Positions 17,783-25,377 of a stretch of 64,000 nt of DNA are shown here, piece by piece. Position 1 is the first letter of the stretch, and each line of letters begins with the position of its first letter. The translations under genes and the position numbers were made by a program. Below the pieces are notes generated by a model. That model was not told the origin of the DNA and searched no databases. It was given only the letters and a program-made list of their open reading frames with translations. Source of the stretch: HdN1 sp052035295 (lineage in GTDB: Bacteria; Pseudomonadota; Gammaproteobacteria; Pseudomonadales; Ketobacteraceae); assembly GCA_052035295.1 (NCBI GenBank), contig JBPOHS010000005.1, positions 62,001-126,000 on the forward strand, in the 5' to 3' direction.

Positions 17783-18400
17783 TCAACGCGGTTCGACCGA
17801 AATGCCGAGGGCTTCACTTTGCCGGAACACCACTTCGCGACCAATTTGGCTCTTGTCGAGCTTTACGTCTTCACGCACGAGGTAGGTACGCTCCCCACCG
17901 TCCGGAAAACGCAGCGTGGCGGTGTGGTATTCCAGATCGAGTGCTTTCACGATGGCCGTCTGTTCCTTGCTGCCGGTCACGACCAGTGGTGGTTTCTGGC
18001 CTGCAGGCGCGGTAATCGCCACAGCGTTGGCGCCACTATTGGCAACCGGCCCATTCCCTTTCACGAAGACGGCCAATTCCTCGGCATATTCGACCTTCAC
18101 CGTGTCGCCGACTTTCACCTGTTGCAGTTGCGCGGCTTCGGGACTGATACGCAGTGTCTTGCGATTGCCCTTGGCGTCAACCAGCACGACTTCACGGGAT
18201 GGATAATCAATTTTTTCCACTGTGGCCACCAGCGTGGTCAGTGTCGACATGACGCCTCCCGGCACCCCGTCCACGTGCGCGCGCGATTGTGTCGTGGTCA
18301 CGGCGAGGGAGTCGTCGGGTACCGAGGTGCAGCCTGTCATCAAGGCGGAGCACAAAACGGTGAGCGTCAACAGGCGGGCTGTCTGATAGGCGGTTTTCAT
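17783..18400 (-). CDS. Putative lipoprotein of unknown function
   Basis: 205 residues. The signal sequence LLTLTVLCSALMTG-Cys24 resembles a lipoprotein signal, though Met at -3 is not ideal. The mature part is rich in beta structure with two similar blocks (ATVEKIDYPSREVVLVDAKG and AIVKALDLEYHTATLRFPDG), each followed by a stretch about regulating strand topology (VKVGDTVKVEYAEEL, SQIGREVVFRQSEAL). This suggests a duplicated OB- or SH3-like fold. No family recognised with confidence. It lies just upstream of priA and may share its transcript. Confidence 0.75.
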   Translation of the reverse strand: MKTAYQTARLLTLTVLCSALMTGCTSVPDDSLAVTTTQSRAHVDGVPGGVMSTLTTLVATVEKIDYPSREVVLVDAKGNRKTLRISPEAAQLQQVKVGDTVKVEYAEELAVFVKGNGPVANSGANAVAITAPAGQKPPLVVTGSKEQTAIVKALDLEYHTATLRFPDGGERTYLVREDVKLDKSQIGREVVFRQSEALGISVEPR

Positions 18401-18700
18401 GAGGTTCCCCGTGATGGTTCGTTAGGTAGAGATTAACCGGAGAATCGTCTGTGTGAGCACTTTTTTTCATGTTTGCCAGTGTCTTGCAGTCCTTGCGGGG
18501 AAACCGCTCAAGACGTTTGTGTCGCTTTTTGTCCAAGGCGTGTCGTGATGAGAGCTTCAACCGTAGATACACTCATAGCAGAATGACTGCTACAGATAAG
18601 CCTTCTACAAATAAGCCTGTTGCAGGCCTGACTGTTGCTGGCATTTATGCGCCAGAAAAGCCCGTTGCAGAATGAACGCCATCCCTTGACGAGAAAATAC
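18401..18700. other. Intergenic region with short imperfect repeats and a 30-codon open frame
   Basis: This stretch separates the divergent lipoprotein and MaoC genes and should hold both promoters; none is convincing. Two adjacent 15-base units at 18589-18618 (CTACAGATAAGCCT / CTACAAATAAGCCT) form an imperfect repeat. An open frame from 18583 to 18675 (30 codons, starting MTATDKPSTNKPVAGLTVAG) covers them but has no ribosome binding site, so it is listed as an observation, not as a gene. Confidence 0.45.
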
Positions 18701-19624
18701 ATGACATCGACCTCACCATCGACCGACGCATCACGTTCCCCCCGCGTTACTGTGGCTGACTTGCCGTATAAACTGCTGCTGGAAAACGCAGACACGATGA
18801 GCGCCATGTTGTTGGGCGGTTTGCGCTCGCTGCTGCCGCTCCGCGATCGCGCCGAGGACGCGCCGATACAGGCGACTGTGGCCGCACCTTCCCTTGCGTT
18901 GGTCAATGCCTTTGCCGCCTGGTCTGGAACCCCGTCGCCGGTGACCGCCGTGCCCGTGCCGCTGGTGTGCGCCAAAATCACCTTGCCCGTGGTATCGGCG
19001 TTGACGGCGCGGTCCCCGTATCCCCTGTTGAGCGTGCTGAATCAGGGCGTGCGTCTGCGCATTCACAAGCCGCTACCGCTCAATGAGCCGATTCATCTGG
19101 TTGGGCGTTTGCTCGATGCCAGCGATGACGGTTATCGCGCCCGCATTTGCTCGTCCATTACGGTGGGAACCGCCAGTGCCCCGGAAGCCATGGAGGTCGA
19201 AGCCATTGCCGCGGTCATGCTCAAGCCGCGTCCCGCCTCGGACGCGTCGGCGCCCCGTGAAACCCCCGATTTCGAGACGGTGGGCGAGTGGCAAGCCTCC
19301 GCCGAGGAAGGCCAGACCTTCTTCTGGTTGACCGGTGACTTCAACCCCATTCATACCGTGCCGTTCATTGCGCGGCGCACCCGTTTCCGGGGGTGCATCA
19401 TGCACGGGTACGGCGCGTTCGCGCAGGTGTATTCCTGCCTCGAAAACAGTGGTGCGAGCATCGCCGACATCGAGGTGCGTTTTCTCTCGCCCTTGCCCTT
19501 GCCCAGTTCGCGGCTGCTGATACAGCGCGCTCGCGCCGCTGATGCCGAAGGACGCATTGCCTTTCGTCTGATGGACGCCGGGAGCAAGGTTTATCAAGCA
19601 GGATCCTACAAGGAGGTGCTCTGA
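18701..19624 (+). CDS. MaoC-like (R)-specific enoyl-CoA hydratase
   Basis: 307 residues. The C-terminal half has the hotdog-fold hydratase 2 motif: LTGDFNPIHTVPFIARRTRF followed by RGCIMHGYGAFAQVYS, with the catalytic Asp and His both present (residues about 215-220). The N-terminal half is likely a second, degenerate hotdog domain. The enzyme would hydrate trans-2-enoyl-CoA to (R)-3-hydroxyacyl-CoA. The ATG at 18701 follows gagaaaatac; an in-frame ATG 22 codons upstream lacks support. Its stop overlaps the thiolase ATG by one base (TGATG), so the two proteins are coupled. Confidence 0.87.
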   Translation: MTSTSPSTDASRSPRVTVADLPYKLLLENADTMSAMLLGGLRSLLPLRDRAEDAPIQATVAAPSLALVNAFAAWSGTPSPVTAVPVPLVCAKITLPVVSALTARSPYPLLSVLNQGVRLRIHKPLPLNEPIHLVGRLLDASDDGYRARICSSITVGTASAPEAMEVEAIAAVMLKPRPASDASAPRETPDFETVGEWQASAEEGQTFFWLTGDFNPIHTVPFIARRTRFRGCIMHGYGAFAQVYSCLENSGASIADIEVRFLSPLPLPSSRLLIQRARAADAEGRIAFRLMDAGSKVYQAGSYKEVL

Positions 19625-20916
19625 TGCCAGCCGTCAACGATCGTTTGCCGGTGCTGGTGGCCGGCGCGCGCACCCCGTTTCTCGACAGTGCCGGCGCTTA
19701 TTCCCCGCTGATGAGCTATGAGTTGGGAGCCAAAGCGCTTGCCGGGCTCATGTCGCGTGTTGCGCTCGATCCCGCTCGCGTGGGCCTGGTGGTGATGGGA
19801 ACGGTACTGCATGAAATCAACACCACCAACGTGGCGCGAGAGGCGATGCTGGCGGCAGGTTTGCCGTCGATGGTGCCCGCCTATACGGTCGCCATGGCGG
19901 GCTTGTCACCCACCGTCGGCGTGATCAATGTGTGCGACCAGATCGCGGCAGGACGTCTGCAATTCGGTATCGCGGGCGGCACCGAGAATTTCTCCGATGT
20001 ACCCATCCGTCTCTCGCAGGCGATTCGCCGTACCTTGATGAAAGTGCGTCAAAGCCGCTCTACCGGCGATCGCCTCAAGCTGCTGGCGGGATTGCGCCCA
20101 CGGGACCTCGGACTGGATCTGCCCAAAAGTGCCGATTTCACCACCGGCCTGACAATGGGCGAAGCGTGCGAAGCCATGGTGCGGAAATTTGGCGCGGCCC
20201 GCACAGACAGCGATGCCTTCGCTGCACGCAGTCACGCACGCGCCATCGCGGCACAGCACGCTGGCTGGCTGCGGGAACAAATGGTACCGGTGCAAGTCAG
20301 TGGCATGAGCGTCACCGAGGACAACACACCGCGCGCCGACGCCACCGCAGAAGGGTTGGCGCGCTTGTCGCCGGTATTCGACCGCAAACAGGGCATTATC
20401 ACGGCCGGCAACTCATCGCGTTTTTCTGACGGGGCAGGGGCATTGATGCTGGCGTCATTGGGCGCCGCCAAAGCCGAGGGCCTGCCGGTGCAGGCGCTGA
20501 TCCGTGATTATGTGCTGACCGGGGTTCCCAGCCTGACCGAAGAAATGTTGCTGGGGCCGGCCATGAGCATTCCTGCCTTGCTGTTGCGCAACCAATTGGG
20601 CTTTGCCGACATCGGGGTGTGGGAAATCCACGAAGCCTTCGCGACGCAAGTCCTGATCAATCGCCAATGCATGGCGTCGCGTGACTTCATCCGCGAGCGC
20701 TTTGGTGAGCGGGCCCCCTTTGGTGAAATACCACTGGAACACCTCAATGCCTGGGGGGGATCCCTGTCTCTGGGGAATCCGTTCGCGGCTACCGGCGTGC
20801 GACTGCTGCAAACCGCGGCGCAGCGCATGGCCCGTGAGAATGCTCGTTATGCGGTGGTGTCATCGTGCGCGGGCGGAGGCCTGGGGGCGGCAGTGTTACT
20901 CGAGAATCCGGGATGA
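19624..20916 (+). CDS. Thiolase-family protein (FadI/HADHB-like) lacking the catalytic Cys and one catalytic His
   Basis: 430 residues, with the whole thiolase fold by motif: VGLVVMGTVLHEINTTNVAR EA, GIAGGTENFSDVPIRLS, VWEIHEAFATQVL (His336), NAWGGSLSL and SSCAGGGLGAA (Cys415). The nucleophile region, normally Thr-Val-x-x-Ala-Cys, reads PAYTVAMAGLSP with Gly93 (GGC at 19900). The GHPFGATG block reads GNPFAATG with Asn385 (AAT at 20776). Classical acyl-transfer is therefore unlikely. It could be a non-catalytic partner of the MaoC protein or an aldolase-like enzyme, as known for other thiolase-fold proteins lacking this Cys. The frame is intact, so this is not a pseudogene. Confidence 0.88.
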   Translation: MPAVNDRLPVLVAGARTPFLDSAGAYSPLMSYELGAKALAGLMSRVALDPARVGLVVMGTVLHEINTTNVAREAMLAAGLPSMVPAYTVAMAGLSPTVGVINVCDQIAAGRLQFGIAGGTENFSDVPIRLSQAIRRTLMKVRQSRSTGDRLKLLAGLRPRDLGLDLPKSADFTTGLTMGEACEAMVRKFGAARTDSDAFAARSHARAIAAQHAGWLREQMVPVQVSGMSVTEDNTPRADATAEGLARLSPVFDRKQGIITAGNSSRFSDGAGALMLASLGAAKAEGLPVQALIRDYVLTGVPSLTEEMLLGPAMSIPALLLRNQLGFADIGVWEIHEAFATQVLINRQCMASRDFIRERFGERAPFGEIPLEHLNAWGGSLSLGNPFAATGVRLLQTAAQRMARENARYAVVSSCAGGGLGAAVLLENPG

Positions 20917-20923
20917 AACAGGG

Positions 20924-21598
20924 TCAAGCACGGCGCCCGACGCCGTGCACGTCCACGAGTTGCACGTCCACGAGTTGCAATTCCCGCTCCACATAATGGC
21001 CGATCATGTTGGCCAGTCCGTCCACCAGCTCGTCAAAGGAGATGACCGGATTACGCTCGTTCATGTGGTGAATGAAAGCGTGCATGCCGCCATGAATGAA
21101 AATATAGATACTGATCGACGGATTACCGTTCATCCGCAGGTATTCCGGGTGTTTCAACAGGTACTGCACGGCCAGTTCGCGTAACGCCTGCTCTATGGGG
21201 GCACGGTTGAGTTCTGTTTCCGCCCGCAGTGCGTGTTGGGCACAGCGCAGTAATTTGCCGTCGTCCCGCCGCAGCATTTCGCCCACTTTCACCAGCATTT
21301 CCCGAATGGCCTCGCGCACCGGCAGATTCACCATCAAGGGTGTCAAGTCGCGAATGATACCCACCGTTTCATCAATGACCCGCCCGAAGATTTCCTCGAA
21401 TACGGCTTCCTTGTTGGGAAAGTACTCATAGAAGGACCCGATGCCCACTCCGGCGCGGTCGGCAATATGCTGCGCGGTGGTGTTCTGCAGGCCGCGCTCC
21501 GCTACCACGCTGAAAGTGGCTTCCAGTATGGCCTCGACGGTTGCCTTGGCGCGCTTTTGGCGGGGTTGGCGCGGGGGACGTTTGTTCATGACAGCCAT
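20924..21598 (-). CDS. TetR/AcrR-family transcriptional repressor
   Basis: About 224 residues from the ATG at 21598 (a second ATG at 21589 is equally possible). The basic N-terminus (NKRPPRQPRQKRAKATVEAI) leads into a TetR helix-turn-helix (residues about 15-60: ATVEAILEATFSVVAERGLQ, then TAQHIADRAGVGIGSFYEYF), followed by a helical ligand domain. It is divergent from the SDR / diiron / monooxygenase operon and convergent with the thiolase, seven bases away. A perfect palindrome at 21608-21627, next to its start, is the likely operator, implying repression of itself and the operon until a hydrophobic inducer binds. The end carries a short repeated motif (LVDVQLVDV). Confidence 0.92.
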   Translation of the reverse strand: MAVMNKRPPRQPRQKRAKATVEAILEATFSVVAERGLQNTTAQHIADRAGVGIGSFYEYFPNKEAVFEEIFGRVIDETVGIIRDLTPLMVNLPVREAIREMLVKVGEMLRRDDGKLLRCAQHALRAETELNRAPIEQALRELAVQYLLKHPEYLRMNGNPSISIYIFIHGGMHAFIHHMNERNPVISFDELVDGLANMIGHYVERELQLVDVQLVDVHGVGRRA

Positions 21599-21607
21599 CC
21601 GAGTTGT

Positions 21608-21627
21608 ATCCGAGTAATTCGTCGGAT
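21608..21627. promoter_or_regulatory. Palindromic operator between tetR and the SDR operon
   Basis: ATCCGA (21608-21613), eight bases, then TCGGAT (21622-21627): a perfect 6-bp inverted repeat. It lies 10 bases before the TetR ATG and 64 bases before the SDR ATG, where a TetR-family dimer would block both promoters. No consensus -10/-35 pair is obvious around it. Confidence 0.7.
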
Positions 21628-21690
21628 TACAGTGCCTGTATCCCAACGCGCCGTCAAGCTCTGGCGCATGAGCCTTTGGAGACACCTGTC

Positions 21691-22512
21691 ATGACCAGCA
21701 CTCACCCCTCCCGTCACAGCAGCGCCGTCGTTACCGGTGCCGGTAGTGGCATCGGCCGCGCCTTCGCGCTCGAAATCGCTGCCCGCGGTGGTCGTGTCAT
21801 CTGCGCTGACATCAACCCCGACACGGCTGCTGAAACGGTGCGCAGGGTGCAGGCGAAGGGCGGCTCAGCACTGGCGTTGCAAGTCGACGTCGCCAGCATC
21901 GATCAAGTCGAACAGCTCGCGGCTGAGGCCGAGCGTTGGCTGGGTGGCCCGGTATCGCTGGTGGTGAACAACGCCGGTGTCGGCGTCGGCGGCAAGCCGG
22001 TGGGCGAGATTCCGCTGGCTGACTGGCAGTGGGCGATGGGCATCAACCTGTGGGGCGTGGTGCACGGTTGCCATGTCTTCGCGCCCAAACTGCGGGCGAT
22101 GGGGCACGGCGGCATCATCAATGTCTGTTCCACGGCGAGCTTCGCCGCCGCCCCGGGAATGTCGCCCTACAACGTGTCGAAGGCGGCCGCTCTGGCGCTT
22201 TCGGAAACCCTCGCCGCAGAGATGGCGGGAACCGGTGTCAAGGTGACAGCGCTGTGTCCCACTTGGGTCAAGACCAACATCGTGCAGGGCGGGCGTATTG
22301 CCACCAACGCTTCCGGGCTGGCGGGTCAGCTGATCAATCGCGGCATGGCGCCGGCACGGGTCGTGCGCGAAACCCTCGACGCCCTCGATAGCGGGCGCCT
22401 GTATGTGTTGCCGCAGCTCGATGCCCGACTGATATGGCGTTTCAAGCGCCTGATGCCCGACAGCTACCGGTTCGGTGCCGGGCTGCTGGCGCGTTACGCC
22501 CTCAAGAGCTGA
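21691..22512 (+). CDS. Short-chain dehydrogenase/reductase
   Basis: 273 residues, a classical SDR. The cofactor motif TGAGSGIG is near residue 15, NNAG near 92, the catalytic Ser in CSTAS near 145 and the Tyr-Asn-Val-Ser-Lys active site near 160. The Asp after the second strand (CADINP) suggests NAD(H). It oxidises or reduces an alcohol/ketone; next to a Baeyer-Villiger monooxygenase it may supply the ketone substrate. The ATG at 21691 is preferred; the frame opens 29 codons earlier across the operator. It is first in a three-gene operon, 35 bases from the next gene. Confidence 0.93.
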   Translation: MTSTHPSRHSSAVVTGAGSGIGRAFALEIAARGGRVICADINPDTAAETVRRVQAKGGSALALQVDVASIDQVEQLAAEAERWLGGPVSLVVNNAGVGVGGKPVGEIPLADWQWAMGINLWGVVHGCHVFAPKLRAMGHGGIINVCSTASFAAAPGMSPYNVSKAAALALSETLAAEMAGTGVKVTALCPTWVKTNIVQGGRIATNASGLAGQLINRGMAPARVVRETLDALDSGRLYVLPQLDARLIWRFKRLMPDSYRFGAGLLARYALKS

Positions 22513-22547
22513 AGGCTTCCTTTCACCCAACACGCAGGAGAATCATC

Positions 22548-23474
22548 ATGGCGTCCATCGATCTGGACCAGATGCTGATCAGGATTCGCGCCACGCAGTG
22601 GGCGCTCGACGAGTTCGACTGGGAACGGCCCGGGGCGGACTGCATCTCCGCCGAACAATGGCCGCAACTGAAAACCTTCATGGCCGATCTGGTGTGGATC
22701 GAACACATTGGTGCGCGTGGATTCGCGGCATTGGCCAAGATGGCGCCGAACGACACGTTGCGCGAGATATACACGTATTTTCACGCCGAGGAACAGCGTC
22801 ACGCCAATGCCGAAATGGCACTGATGAAGCGGTGGGGCATGCTGGATGGCGATACGTTGCCACTGCCCAATATCAACATCCGGCTGGCCATCGAGTGGCT
22901 GGACCGTTACGCCGATGACATGCCGCTCAACGTGCTCGGCTCGGTGATCCCCATGTTGGAAGTAGCGCTGGATGGTGCACTCTGCAAGTTTCTGCTCGAC
23001 ACCGTTGATGATCCGCTTTGCCACGACGTGTTTGCCCGCATCAACGACGACGAGGCCCGCCACCTGGGTGTTGGCTTCACCGTGCTGGAAATGCAGGGCC
23101 GTTCGCCGCTGTTCGGCCAGCTGTTGCGTTGTGCGGGAACGGTGATCGATCCGCGTCTGCTGTTGGGCGTTATCGCTTACTTGCCCCTGCTTAATCGTAT
23201 GCGTGACAACCTGGTGACACTCGGCTTGCCCGAAGAGAAGTTGTACGCCGCCATCACCCGCTTCGAAAAAATCGGTGGCCGTACCGACGATGGTCGCCGC
23301 AACCCGTGGTTCCACCTGATCCGCCTGCACGGAAAAGCGATGGTGAACCGCCGCAACCGCTGGTATCACCTACCGGCAGATGCACTCGTGTCGGTCAGCG
23401 ACCGGCTGCCGGCGAGCCTGATGCCGGCGGTGCCCAGCTGGGTGAAAGAACTTGACCCCCGTCCCGTGGTGTAA
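22548..23474 (+). CDS. Ferritin-like di-iron protein (oxygenase/oxidase candidate)
   Basis: 308 residues. Four expected iron-ligand positions are visible on successive helices: Glu52 (VWIEHIGAR), Glu82-x-x-His85 (HAEEQRHA), Glu138 (MLEVALDG) and Glu169-x-x-His172 (DDEARHLG). This Glu, ExxH, Glu, ExxH pattern is that of ferritin-like di-iron oxygenases and oxidases. The exact family is not recognised, and the C-terminal 120 residues are of unknown type. The ATG at 22548 has AGGAG eight bases upstream; a longer frame overlapping the SDR gene is not supported. The neighbours suggest oxidation of a hydrophobic substrate. Confidence 0.82.
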   Translation: MASIDLDQMLIRIRATQWALDEFDWERPGADCISAEQWPQLKTFMADLVWIEHIGARGFAALAKMAPNDTLREIYTYFHAEEQRHANAEMALMKRWGMLDGDTLPLPNINIRLAIEWLDRYADDMPLNVLGSVIPMLEVALDGALCKFLLDTVDDPLCHDVFARINDDEARHLGVGFTVLEMQGRSPLFGQLLRCAGTVIDPRLLLGVIAYLPLLNRMRDNLVTLGLPEEKLYAAITRFEKIGGRTDDGRRNPWFHLIRLHGKAMVNRRNRWYHLPADALVSVSDRLPASLMPAVPSWVKELDPRPVV

Positions 23475-23486
23475 GGAGTCCCGACA

Positions 23487-24992
23487 ATGAGCCTCGCACA
23501 AGCACTCAATAACGCTGTTACTGAGCGGGATACCGCTTTGCATGACGTGGTAGTGATCGGCGCCGGTTTTTCCGGGTTGGGTGTCACCCATCGTCTGCGC
23601 GAAGCCGGCGTGCGCGATATCGTCATTCTGGAACGTGCCAATGATGTTGGAGGGACCTGGCGCGATAATCGCTACCCTGGTGCCGCCTGCGATATTCCTT
23701 CCAACCTGTATTCCTGGTCGTTTGCGCCGAATCCGGACTGGTCGCGCAGCTATCCTTCGGCGCCGGAAATCCATGCCTACATCCGCCGCACTGCGGAGCG
23801 TCTGGATCTGCTGCGCCATGTGCGCTTCCAGCAGAACGTTACAGCCCTGCATTTCGACAACAATCACTGGCGGGTCGATATCAACGGGGGTAGCAGCGTG
23901 CGGGGGCGTACCTTGATCATGGCGTCAGGGCCGCTGGCGAATGCCAGGTTGCCTGCCATCGCCTGTATCGAAACGTTTGCCGGCAAGCAAATCCACAGTG
24001 CGCGCTGGGACGCCGACTACGATTTTCAGGATAAGCGGATCGCGGTGATTGGCACCGGGGCCAGTGCCATTCAGCTGGTGCCCGAGCTGGTGAAACAGGC
24101 CCGACAGGTGAAAGTGTTTCAACGCACGCCACCGTGGGTATTGCCGCGAGCCGACTTCGCCACGCCGGATTCGCACAAGCAGTTGTTCAACCGCCTGCCG
24201 GTGGCGCAGCACGCCGTGCGGGAAGCATTGTTCTACGGCCATGAGGTCATGGCGACGGCGCTGATCTGGCGTTCGCCGCTGTCATCGGTATTGGAAAGGG
24301 TGGCACGGGCACATCTGCATCACCAGGTGCCCGATCGCTGGTTGCGACGCCAGCTGACCCCTCAATATCGTATTGGCTGCAAGCGCGTGCTGATTTCCAA
24401 TGACTGGTATCCCGCGTTGCAACAAGCCAATGCCAAGTTGGTAACCTGGCCCATCGTGGCGTTGCGGCCGGAGGGTGTGCAGACCGCCGAGGGAGCTGTG
24501 CATGCCGTGGATTGCGTGGTATTTGCCACAGGCTTCGAGGTCGGCAAGGCCGGGACCCCGTTTCCCGTATACGGTCTTGGTGGTGTAGAGCTAGGGACGC
24601 AATGGAAGCGTGGCGCGTCAGCCTACAAGAGCATCAATGTCGCAGGGTTTCCCAATCTGTTCATGATGCCCGGGCCGAATTCAGGGCCAGGCCACAACTC
24701 CTATCTTTACTACATGGAGGCGCAATTCGAGTATGCGGTGCGGGGCGTGAAGGCCATTCTCGATGACAATCTGGCGCAGTTGGATGTCCGGTCTGGTGTG
24801 CAGGCGGCCTACAATCGCGATATTCAGAAACGCTTGGCGGCGACCAACTGGAACTCGGGCTGCAAAAGCTGGTACCTGACCGAGGAGGGTTTCAATGCGA
24901 CCATGTTTCCCGGATTCGCAACGCAGTATGCGCGGCAGATGCAGGCGTTTCGTTTGGGGGATTATGTTCAGCGGGGGAGGACGAAGGTATAA
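23487..24992 (+). CDS. Flavin-dependent Baeyer-Villiger-type monooxygenase
   Basis: 501 residues. The FAD Rossmann motif VVVIGAGFSGLG is near residue 22, the BVMO fingerprint FxGxxxHxxxW reads FAGKQIHSARWD (about residues 163-174), and the NADPH Rossmann motif AVIGTGASAIQ is near 185. The block NRYPGAACDIPSNLYSWSFA is typical of EthA/AlmA-like and cyclohexanone-monooxygenase-like enzymes. It would convert a ketone to an ester or lactone, or hydroxylate a long-chain substrate. It is last in the SDR-diiron-monooxygenase operon, 12 bases after the diiron gene, followed by a strong terminator. Confidence 0.93.
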   Translation: MSLAQALNNAVTERDTALHDVVVIGAGFSGLGVTHRLREAGVRDIVILERANDVGGTWRDNRYPGAACDIPSNLYSWSFAPNPDWSRSYPSAPEIHAYIRRTAERLDLLRHVRFQQNVTALHFDNNHWRVDINGGSSVRGRTLIMASGPLANARLPAIACIETFAGKQIHSARWDADYDFQDKRIAVIGTGASAIQLVPELVKQARQVKVFQRTPPWVLPRADFATPDSHKQLFNRLPVAQHAVREALFYGHEVMATALIWRSPLSSVLERVARAHLHHQVPDRWLRRQLTPQYRIGCKRVLISNDWYPALQQANAKLVTWPIVALRPEGVQTAEGAVHAVDCVVFATGFEVGKAGTPFPVYGLGGVELGTQWKRGASAYKSINVAGFPNLFMMPGPNSGPGHNSYLYYMEAQFEYAVRGVKAILDDNLAQLDVRSGVQAAYNRDIQKRLAATNWNSGCKSWYLTEEGFNATMFPGFATQYARQMQAFRLGDYVQRGRTKV

Positions 24993-25007
24993 CTTCGCTG
25001 CCAGGCA

Positions 25008-25045
25008 CAAACAAAAAAGCCCGCGTTAGCGGGCTTTTTTGTTTG
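25008..25045. terminator. Strong bidirectional Rho-independent terminator
   Basis: A perfect 17-bp stem (25008-25024 and 25029-25045) with a GTTA loop; the core is AAGCCCGC / GCGGGCTT flanked by A6 and T6. It ends the monooxygenase operon on the plus strand and, 33 bases past its CCA end, the tRNA-Leu transcript on the minus strand. Confidence 0.95.
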
Positions 25046-25077
25046 ATCGATCAGTTGTCACCAATCGATATCAGAAT

Positions 25078-25162
25078 TGGTGCCGAGGAGAGGACTCGAA
25101 CCTCCACGGGTCGCCCCACTAGTACCTGAAACTAGCGTGTCTACCAATTTCACCACCTCGGC
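25078..25162 (-). tRNA. tRNA-Leu (anticodon CAG)
   Basis: The minus strand reads a full 85-nt class II tRNA: acceptor GCCGAGG paired with CCTCGGC, D-arm with AATTGGTAGAC, anticodon loop TTCAGGT (CAG, for CUG codons), a long variable arm, T-arm GGAGG TTCGAGT CCTCT, discriminator A and an encoded CCA (25080-25078). The layout matches E. coli tRNA-Leu(CAG). Confidence 0.96.
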
Positions 25163-25169
25163 ATGCAAC

Positions 25170-25219
25170 TTTAGCGAGATTCACGCCTTTGAGATGTCAA
25201 ACAACTTACAAGATGTCAA
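25170..25219 (-). promoter_or_regulatory. tRNA-Leu promoter region with duplicated -35 box
   Basis: A 14-base unit (AGATGTCAAACAAC on the plus strand) occurs at 25192-25205 and 25211-25224. Each copy gives a TTGACA on the minus strand (25200-25195 and 25219-25214). The nearer one is followed by TCGCTAAAGT (from 25177), a plausible though poor -10, ending just before the tRNA 5' end at 25162. Confidence 0.55.
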
Positions 25220-25377
25220 ACAACCCGCAAAGGTTTATAGTGTGAACACAAGCATCAGCAGCGGAGGCGAACTTTACAGAAGCTGCGGTTGCTTGTCAAA
25301 TGGGATTTTAGGGAATAGAGTGCCCCGCCAAGGAAATCCCCATTCCTGCCTTTTCAAAAGCTTATCGAGAACCCTGA

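Noticed and set aside
19624..20916. Thiolase as a pseudogene
   Set aside because: The frame is intact over 430 codons, overlaps its operon partner by one base and keeps the remaining motifs, so a conserved but altered protein is more likely than a decaying gene.
25078..25162. Integration (attachment) site at the tRNA-Leu gene
   Set aside because: tRNA genes often host mobile islands, but there is no integrase, no flanking repeat of the tRNA end and the neighbours are normal housekeeping genes.
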